A DNA stretch of 64,000 bases, from the NCBI RefSeq assembly GCF_000471905.2, contig NW_006499364.1, forward strand, positions 4,124,475 through 4,188,474, written 5' to 3'. Made by a program: the position numbers and the translations under genes. This DNA comes from Amborella trichopoda (lineage: Eukaryota; Streptophyta; Magnoliopsida; Amborellales; Amborellaceae). Below, one piece after another: positions 57,246-64,000 of the stretch. Position 1 is the stretch's first letter. Every line of letters starts with the position of its first letter. The notes under the pieces are model-generated. The model searched no databases and had not been told where the DNA came from. It saw only the letters and a list, made by a program, of their open reading frames with translations.

Positions 57246-57652
57246 AAAGATCCCTCCATAAATTCTAAGGACCATTATGAAGGCCAGGAACTGACAAGGC
57301 CAGGGATACCACAGGATTCAGGGTACGTCTCGCTAAAGCCCTCTAGCCAGCAAGGGGCCAGACTTTCTGGACGGGCGAAACTCCTCCTACTGGACTCCAC
57401 TAGATGGGACCCACAGGGATACCCTGAGCATTAAAGGCAAACCTGGTGTAGTAGTAGATAGTGTCGACCATATTTTTGTAGCATTTGGCCTTCAAAAAGG
57501 CTTAGTTCTATACGAGGAATTCCTGACAAAGGCCTCATGCTCTAGAACCGCGGATAGTCCCTTGAGGGTGAGGACTTCGACAAGATCCCTCAAAATTCTC
57601 CAATGATTTTACTTTTCGAGTCTCTTGAAGAACAACATTCAGGAGGGCATGC
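57246..57652 (+). other. End of the internal region with weak polypurine tract
   Basis: No ORF of note. 'aggaggg' at 57641-57647 is the only purine run close to the LTR start and may be the polypurine tract. Confidence 0.4.
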
Positions 57653-58721
57653 TGTTGGAAGGTATTTTTCATCAATATGAGGCCCTCGCTTAATAAAGGC
57701 CTAGCAAGTAGTGGAAATTTCGACAGTTTCAGAACAGCCCCAGAACTGTCCAAAATCTTCACGAGGTCTCTTAAAATTCTCCTTCCAAGTTTTGTCACAT
57801 TCCGACATGTCTAAGGCAATACAGACTTAGAAACAGTTCTGGCAGAATCTGCCTCTAGCACCCTGAAACGGAACCCTATAAGTAGAGTTACATATTCAGC
57901 ATCTCAAACTATTGTGGGACTACCACCATTGGATCTGAAATTGTTGAAAACCCCCAGGAGTCAAGTTTCAGCCTAAACAGACACTTTAAGAAGAAGTTAT
58001 ACGTGAAAGAGTGAAACAGGAGGCGTCGCACGCTATTCCCGTGCGGCCGCCCTGCAACAATGCACCATTAAAGGGACAGTCACGACTTGTGACTTTCGAT
58101 GCTCATATCTCGGCCTTCTCACGTTGGATCATGCTCAAATTTGGGGAGCATGTTCGTCTAGTCAAAATGAGTGATTCGATATGTGGCACGCCTCGTGACG
58201 ATACCCGAGTGAAAAGAAAAGCTAGAGAGAAGTTGCTAATCCGTGAAGAAAGTGTAGGAAATTCGACAGTGTCGTGCCTTGCTCGAGCGGCCAAATCACG
58301 CTGCTCGTGAGCCTGATTAATGTGAGACCAATTCCATTGCGGGCGTAAGGTCTCAAGCCATCTCTGACCCGAACCCCATACATGATAAACAGTCAGATTC
58401 TTCACACAAAGCCGACGAACATACTGCAAGTTCCCTCCTCAGAAACCTTGAGTCTGACCAAGATTCCAAACTTGCAAAATCTTCATTCGGCCACGAAATC
58501 GAGCTGTGTTTGGTGCTTCGTGATCGTAGTGGCATGCTCAGTGTGATTCAACAAAGAAAACATTAGAAAAAATCAAGGAACGAACACACTATCGATTCGA
58601 AGTTTCAGGATCTACTCAAAATTCAAATCATATGATCGTACAACAACAACACGATCCACGACTCGAAGTTGGTATAAAATCGATCACCGTGTCAGGCCCT
58701 ACAAGAAAACAATCATCTTTT
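57653..58721 (+). mobile_element. 3' LTR (5' portion only) of the gag/PMD element
   Basis: It starts TGTTGGAAGGTATTTTTCAT and matches 34558-35198 followed by 44603-44970 without interruption. This gives the empty-site reference for the nested element. Similarity stops at 'acaatcatctt' (58721), after which unrelated T-rich DNA follows. Confidence 0.82.
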
Positions 58722-59128
58722 TTTTTTCTAAACCTTACCGCCAGTTCATTCTTTTTTAAAACGTAGCACCGGTTCATTTTTTTTTAACGTAGCTCCGTTT
58801 CAGGTTTTTAAAATTCATAAGCCATCTCTCTCATCTAAACGACCAAGTGATTCCAAGTCAAACTTCTCTCTCCCTTAACTAACACCTGTTTTCCTTCATA
58901 TCATTTAAATAAAGCCAACCCTTTTAAAGCACCCAACCTTTTTATTACTTTATTTAACTCGCCTCCATGTGTCAAGTTCTAGCTGTCCCTCTTAACTAAG
59001 CTTCTTTTCTTGATTACCTAAGGTGACCTTCTCTCCGACATGTAAGACTCAACAAAAAGCACTTTTTCTCTCCCCACAAAAACACAATCTTTTTTTTATT
59101 AAACCATCTCGTCTTATTCTCTCTCAAC
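58722..59128. other. T-rich DNA of unclear origin
   Basis: A repeated 'accggttcattttttttta-aacgtagc' motif at 58740-58800, then low-GC DNA. It may be part of a different LTR subfamily whose end lies at 61064. Confidence 0.4.
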
Positions 59129-59929
59129 CAATGGTTTAAAAAACGGATAGGTGACCCGGATCGGGCTTCCAAAAAACCGATCCGGATCGGCAAATCGAAG
59201 ATCCCGNNNNNNNNNNNNNNNNNNNNNNNNNNNNNNNNNNNNNNNNNNNNNNNNNNNNNNNNNNNNNNNNNNNNNNNNNNNNNNNNNNNNNNNNNNNNNN
59301 NNNNNNNNNNNNNNNNNNNNNNNNNNNNNNNNNNNNNNNNNNNNNNNNNNNNNNNNNNNNNNNNNNNNNNNNNNNNNNNNNNNNNNNNNNNNNNNNNNNN
59401 NNNNNNNNNNNNNNNNNNNNNNNNNNNNNNNNNNNNNNNNNNNNNNNNNNNNNNNNNNNNNNNNNNNNNNNNNNNNNNNNNNNNNNNNNNNNNNNNNNNN
59501 NNNNNNNNNNNNNNNNNNNNNNNNNNNNNNNNNNNNNNNNNNNNNNNNNNNNNNNNNNNNNNNNNNNNNNNNNNNNNNNNNNNNNNNNNNNNNNNNNNNN
59601 NNNNNNNNNNNNNNNNNNNNNNNNNNNNNNNNNNNNNNNNNNNNNNNNNNNNNNNNNNNNNNNNNNNNNNNNNNNNNNNNNNNNNNNNNNNNNNNNNNNN
59701 NNNNNNNNNNNNNNNNNNNNNATGAATTACAAAAAAAAAAAAAAAAAATTCCATACGGGACTCGCCGATTCACTGTTCGGACTCGCCGATTTCGTACAGT
59801 GAATCGGCGATTCACTGTACAGAATCGTCCGGTTCTCCATAGAACAGGACGATTTCCGATTTTTTAGGCGATCCGGTCCCCTTTTCATGATTTCCGAGTC
59901 GAACCGAGCGAGCATTTTTTAAAACACTG
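59129..59929. mobile_element. hAT-like MITE containing a gap
   Basis: Left end 'caatggtttaaaaaac' and reverse-complemented right end 'cagtgttttaaaaaat' pair, followed on both sides by CG-rich 'gacccggatcgg' and 'cgaaccgagcg' blocks. Flanks CTCTCAAC (59121-59128) and CTCTCAAT (59930-59937) match at 7 of 8, as for a hAT target duplication. The true length is unknown because of 515 N inside. Confidence 0.65.
59207..59721. other. Assembly gap (515 N)
   Basis: Run of N. The right flank continues with a poly-A tract (59730-59748). Frames crossing it are artefacts. Confidence 0.99.
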
Positions 59930-59939
59930 CTCTCAATTA

Positions 59940-60700
59940 ATGTTTTCCCTTTACCATTTATTTTATTAAAACCATTTCACGTCATTCCTTCCGCCCCTTT
60001 TTTTTATTTTATTCCTTTCTATTTTCTTCCCATCATCTCATTATATTTCATTCACTCATTTTATTTTCCCTTGACCAATATCATTTTATCTCACTCATTC
60101 TATCCTACCATACTTTACTCCCAATTCATTCATCCCATTTATTTTTTATTTTATTTTAATTTAATCATCTCATCTCATTTTATTTTCTTCCACTCTATTT
60201 TAATTATTTATTTTATTTTATTTTATTTACCTCATTTATTTTATTTTATTCCATTTTATTTTATATACCCCTTTTTATATTATTTCCATCACCCCATTTT
60301 ATTTTATTCATTTCATCTATTTTATTTTACCTTACTATATTTTAATTCAATCCTTTACCTCATTCTATTTACTCCATCTATTTTATCTTAATTTATCTTT
60401 ATCTTCTTCATTTTATTTACGTTATTTGTTTTATTTTATTTTTCTCATCTCATTCATTTTATTTTATTTTCCTTTATTCCATAGTATTTTATTTTTATTC
60501 CATTTATTTTATCCTATTATCCCTTACTCTATTTTTATTCATTTATATCATCTTATTTTATTTTCTTCCATCCTTTTTATTTTATTTTACTTCATTTTAT
60601 TTATTTCACTTCACTTCTTGTCATTTTAATCTTAATTCCATTTCCTAATTTTATTTTATTTCATCTTTATTTTATATCATCTCTCTCATTATTATTTCAA
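59940..60700. repeat. Degenerate (TTTTA)n/TTTCATC low-complexity tract
   Basis: About 750 bp of almost pure T/A with scattered 'cattc' and 'cccatc'. It yields long Phe/Ile/Tyr open frames that are composition artefacts. It lies within the LTR-like region of the last element. Confidence 0.85.
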
Positions 60701-61064
60701 CCTATAACAAGGTGAGGACCTTGCCTCACTTGTCGGTACTTCTAATATGTGTGTGTGTGTGTTTGTAAGAAAGGGGAAACAAGTCAAGGAAGGCGATTCC
60801 AAACCGGCCATAGGCTAGGGGGGCTTTCTAACGTGATCTAATAGGGCACCCACTCGAGCAAGCCCGAGCATGTCACGGATCCACGTGAGGTAAGTCCCGC
60901 CTCACGACATTAAATTCCTCTCTCACCGGTTGGTAATACCTGCCCTTGTTTTAGAACGAGGTTTTTGAGAGAGCGATCTTAAAATGTCCCTGGTCTCCGC
61001 TGAAACCCGAGACGCGTGCTGCCGATCATCCAGATCTAGAGGGAGAGATCGAGGCACCTAACCA
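60701..61064 (+). mobile_element. 3' end of a Tat LTR (last element)
   Basis: Homologous to 46390-46723 and 30230-30583: shared 'gtcaaggNaggcgNttcc', 'ggggggctttct', 'atctaaNagggc', 'gagagagcgatc' and 'cctaaccagct'. It ends CCTAACCA before a primer site. A (GT)n run lies near 60750. Confidence 0.75.
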
Positions 61065-61067
61065 GCT

Positions 61068-61086
61068 TGGAGATTCCACTGGGGAC
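61068..61086 (+). other. Primer-binding site, Tat/Ogre type
   Basis: TGGAGATTCCACTGGGGAC, the third site of this type, with changes at positions 4 and 7 relative to the others. Confidence 0.72.
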
Positions 61087-62320
61087 ATGCTACCCCATCA
61101 TTGGGTCGTTCTTGCTCGACCTTCCTTTCTTTTAATCCTGCTCACTATACACACACCTGTTTTTAGGGTTGCTTAACCCCTTCATCCGAGTTAGGGGTTT
61201 CATGATTCCCACACTTGTGAGTCACTATTGGGAACAGGTTCGGTGAACCTTATTCCCGACCTTTCCCCTGAGCATCAAACCCATGTCACGCTCTCAGGTC
61301 CTGACCTGGATTGAGGTGAAGATGGACCGAAAAGTCCCTCACTCCCTACCTCCTTGCATTGGCAGACCGTTTGCCAACGCATCTTGCATTGGTGGCACAT
61401 ACGCCACCACACATAGCATGCACTCTGCTACCAACAAATCACTTGTCGGTCTCATGCTCGGGACAACCAGGAGGCCGCCCCTCCCTCTCCCGCGACTGAT
61501 AGTTCATCTGTCGTCACTCCTGTGGGTCACCGTGAGGCTATCCCCCATTCTTTATCACTTCGAGTCCCATAATAGGATGCTCGACATCAGGAGAAGGCGG
61601 CTCTGAAGCCACCACCTCACACACACTCACCAAAGCTAGTGGACCCCCCATTCTAGCTACAACTCGAGGCAACCCTCAGGTTACCCCGATGCACGATTAA
61701 TGTTCCAGTCTTGTTGGACTTAGCCCTGCACCTCTTTTGCATGCACACAACACCACTCGGGGCAACCCTCATGTTATCCCGGTACACGATCAGGTTTTTG
61801 GTTTTCTTGGACTTAGCCCTGGACCTCTTTTGCATGAACACTGCACCACTTGGGGCAACCCTCAGGTTACCACGGAACACTGTCAGGGTTTGGCTCTTCT
61901 TGGACCATGCCCTGGACACCCCATGCATATGCATTGCACTACTCGGGGCAGCTTTGTTGCTGTGCCTGCCCGAGCACATGAAGGGGAACCTCCTAATCTC
62001 CCTTCCTAGCACATGCCTGATCACTCTATGAGGGATGGTCACACGACCATTTCATCACACACACTTGCTCATGGCACCGGACCTCTTACGGCCGGACATG
62101 TTGCTCGAGCCCAGGTTGAGCACCAGGTCACCCGAAGTCCTTATGCAGAGGGCGAACACGTGCTAATCCCCCCGCCCGCTCTAGGCACGCCTGAGCAACG
62201 TGCACACATGCACAGATCCAAAACTTCCCCTATTTCTGAGGGCGAAGAAAAGGACACCATGGAAGATTTCTCTGCTGAATACGAGAACCCTTTCTTTTCC
62301 CTAACTCCCCTCGAGGCAGA
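61087..62320 (+). mobile_element. Leader of the last Tat element
   Basis: Frame 61283-61606 (107 codons) begins MSRSQVLTWIEVKMDRKVP and contains THSMHSATNKSL, aligning with the 30732 leader frame. A second frame (62013-62324) is Ser/His-rich. A 93-bp array interrupts the leader at 61676. Confidence 0.6.
61676..61960 (+). repeat. 93-bp tandem array in the leader
   Basis: 'ctcggggcaaccctcaggtta' blocks followed by 'cttggacttagccctg' and 'cctcttttgcatg' recur, with starts at about 61676, 61759, 61852 and 61945. The other two leaders hold only one to two such units. 93 bp is 31 codons, so open frames with 31-residue repeats occur on both strands. Confidence 0.85.
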
Positions 62321-62719
62321 TTGAATGAGGAGAACACCAAAACGATTACTCGAGGCATGATAAAGCCGGTTATCTATGAAGGTCCAAGTCCCACTCAGGG
62401 CAAGGACAAGTCTACTGACGGAGAAAAATGCAAGTATAACCCCAAGGACCTTATCAATCCTGAGCCGATTGTACCATTACCTGATCTGACACCCGAGCCC
62501 CTTTCAAGTCGGGGCACCGAGAGCAATGGCAACTTCGATCAGACTGAGCTCGGGGCAGCTCGTGGGTTTGAATCAATTTCCCCTAGACCTCTGTTAAGCC
62601 CGAGGGCACCGCCTCGAGGCAACCTCGGTTTCTCAACTGAAATGGAAGCTAAACCCATAATGCAAGAGAATGATTCATCATCTTCCTTCAAAGTTTGCCT
62701 TGACACCCCGTCTCCTTAA
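62321..62719 (+). pseudogene. Upstream gag-region frame of the last Tat element
   Basis: 132 codons, Pro/Ser/Glu-rich, beginning MNEENTKTITRGMIKP, with no named domain. After its stop the same frame continues (EEETDTVEPLQGLEKPIVV) until another stop near 62795, suggesting a once longer coding region preceding gag. Confidence 0.45.
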
Positions 62720-62999
62720 GATGAAGCTGAAGAGGAAACCGATACTGTTGAGCCATTGCAAGGGCTTGAGAAACCCATTGTCGTGATCAACCTTTAGAAT
62801 AAGAAGGGGACCCAGCCACTGGGCACTCTCCTTCTGTCTTTTCAGGGATTCATCACTGAATCTTGGACACGTGATGAACAACTATCTACTCTCGTTGGTC
62901 ATAATGGTGCTACTTCCCTTTCTTACTTCCCCCTAGACATTCTTACCACTGATGAGAACTCGTCACTCTCATCCAAGGAAAGCTGCTCCCTAGTACAGG

Positions 63000-63932
63000 A
63001 TGAAACGAGCTCCGTTTCCCCTGATGCTAGCCCTGTTTAAGTTGGCCCCTCCATGCCCTAAGAATGCCACGATTCTCTGCAAAGCCAATTGTCTGCTTTC
63101 CTCATGTCATGAATGCCTCATGTATCCTTTTCAGGATGTTGATGGAGGTTTGCCGTCCCATGAGAGGTTCACGTTTTCTCTTAATGGTAAGGAGCCCTCA
63201 AGTACAACTAGTATCAAAACCGTGGTGATCAGTGAAATACCAAAAGCCTATGAAGACGAGATTGCACATCTTAAGGCCACGGTAAGGCGGTTACAGGCTA
63301 AGATGAGGAGAAAAGACGAAATGATAAAAACCATGCGTCAAGTGGTATTGAAGTCTCATAAGCTTGAGTGTACCCCCTCAGGGCATCAAGCCCTATTTAT
63401 TGTCTCTCAAGCACTGCTCCTGCCCATAAAAATGAGTCCATCAAACGATGAACTACTCCCACCCTCACCTCCCTCACTGCCAGTTCCTTCTCCATCTATT
63501 CTTCAGATTGGGAACGGAGGACTAGTAAAAGGCATGGTGGCTAAAACATCAAAAAGATGTGATACCTCAGTAACAAGAAAGCCGAATCGCTATCAGAAAA
63601 CTTCCCCAGCTTATATTGATCAGAATCTATTACCAGAAGGAAATCAAAGATTCAATGTCCCTAAGAAGGAAATCAAGTGTTTCCCAGGTGGATGCCGACA
63701 CGAGAGTTATTCCTTTGACAAGTGCAAGATCACCAAGTTGCTTGAAACTCTCTTATCTAAAGAGATGATCAAGCTATCTAAGGTAAAAAGATCGGATGAA
63801 GTTGGGAGGGATGACGAACCCAATTATTACCAATACCATGGGTTCCTTAATCTCAAGCCTGAGGAGTGTTGTACTATCAGAGACATTATCCAAGATCTCA
63901 TAAACAACGGGGAGATTGAATTAGTAGAATGA
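63000..63932 (+). CDS. Shortened Tat gag (310 codons, open)
   Basis: It has an open frame from ATG 63000 to the stop ending 63932. Residues about 80-125 form a coiled coil (AYEDEIAHLKATVRRLQAKM then RRKDEMIKTMRQVV), followed by a Ser/Pro-rich linker (LLPPSPPSLPVPSPS). RYQKTSPAYIDQNLLPEG then matches KPYPSYIDQVSFP of the gag at 48600. The gag core that should follow is missing, and the frame passes directly to the C-terminal block KLLETLLSKEMIKLSK, then YYQYHGFLNLKPEECCTI and IIQDLINNGEIELVE, equivalent to 49390-49580. The deletion kept the frame. The 3' repeat starts right after the stop, so no protease or pol was present. The start codon choice is uncertain. Confidence 0.6.
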   Translation: MKRAPFPLMLALFKLAPPCPKNATILCKANCLLSSCHECLMYPFQDVDGGLPSHERFTFSLNGKEPSSTTSIKTVVISEIPKAYEDEIAHLKATVRRLQAKMRRKDEMIKTMRQVVLKSHKLECTPSGHQALFIVSQALLLPIKMSPSNDELLPPSPPSLPVPSPSILQIGNGGLVKGMVAKTSKRCDTSVTRKPNRYQKTSPAYIDQNLLPEGNQRFNVPKKEIKCFPGGCRHESYSFDKCKITKLLETLLSKEMIKLSKVKRSDEVGRDDEPNYYQYHGFLNLKPEECCTIRDIIQDLINNGEIELVE

Positions 63933-64000
63933 TTCCATAGGTGATCTAGTGCTACATGATGGTCTAGACGCACGACCCTAAACGGTATGGTCCAAACTAT
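63933..64000 (+). repeat. Start of 'acgaccctaaac' 3' repeat region
   Basis: 'gatggtctagacgcacgacc' then 'ctaaacggtatggtcc' belongs to the same degenerate family as 34450-34557 and 55061-56600. It continues beyond the window. Confidence 0.6.

Noticed and set aside
60071-60629. Phe/Ile/Tyr-rich frames that look like membrane proteins
   Set aside because: Translations of a TTTTA/TTTCATC low-complexity tract.
61653-62042. 129-codon minus-strand frame with 31-residue repeats
   Set aside because: Antisense translation of the 93-bp leader array.

Overview
The window looks like a repeat-dense intergenic block of a flowering-plant nuclear genome, most likely a eudicot. The evidence is an AT-rich background, Ty3/gypsy Tat-lineage retrotransposons with a second RNase H domain, a plant L1-type LINE, MULE-like and hAT-like MITEs, a plant mobile domain (PMD) gene, plant-style introns, and scaffold gaps (runs of N) lying mostly in GA or poly-A tracts. 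I found no rRNA, tRNA, CRISPR or prokaryotic operon. No intact host gene is evident.

Region 1-26.3 kb is a mosaic of small DNA transposons and old fragments. A MULE-like MITE occurs three times (1.5, 15.9 and 18.9 kb). A repeated segment occurs at 4.7-5.7 kb and 18.2-19.7 kb, and only the second copy carries the MITE, so the first serves as an empty site. The region also holds a RING-finger pseudogene (6.6-7.8 kb), a candidate minus-strand five-exon gene or gene fragment (8.1-9.8 kb), a 1.5-kb hAT-like element (10.1-11.6 kb), another terminal-inverted-repeat element (12.0-12.7 kb), an LTR with primer-binding site (16.2-17.3 kb), and a 5'-truncated LINE with internal tandem duplications (20.2-22.5 kb).

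Region 26.3-64 kb is a chain of Tat-lineage LTR-retrotransposon pieces on the plus strand: LTR, primer-binding site and leader (26.3-31.5 kb); a truncated LTR joined to an RT/RNase H/second RNase H fragment (31.5-34.3 kb); then a long non-autonomous element. That element has its 5' LTR at 34.6-46.7 kb, split by a nested retrotransposon. It continues with primer-binding site, leader and decayed gag (48.3-49.7 kb), an antisense PMD gene with its own TATA box (54.6 to 50.7 kb), tandem-repeat-rich 3' DNA, and the start of a 3' LTR at 57.65 kb. A further primer-binding site, leader and gag (61.1-63.9 kb) follow and run directly into the same kind of 3' repeat.

The nested element (35.2-44.6 kb) is a minus-strand Ty3/gypsy element with LTRs of about 3.5-3.7 kb. 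It has a recognisable primer-binding site, gag, zinc knuckle and polypurine tract, but an 84-bp tandem array lies where pol would be.

The most interesting theme is that every gag-bearing element here lacks pol, and that tandem arrays (84, 93, 57, 52, 46 and 28 bp) or an antisense PMD gene occupy the freed space. Such elements would need enzymes supplied in trans by autonomous relatives. All family names are my own motif recognition, without database search.
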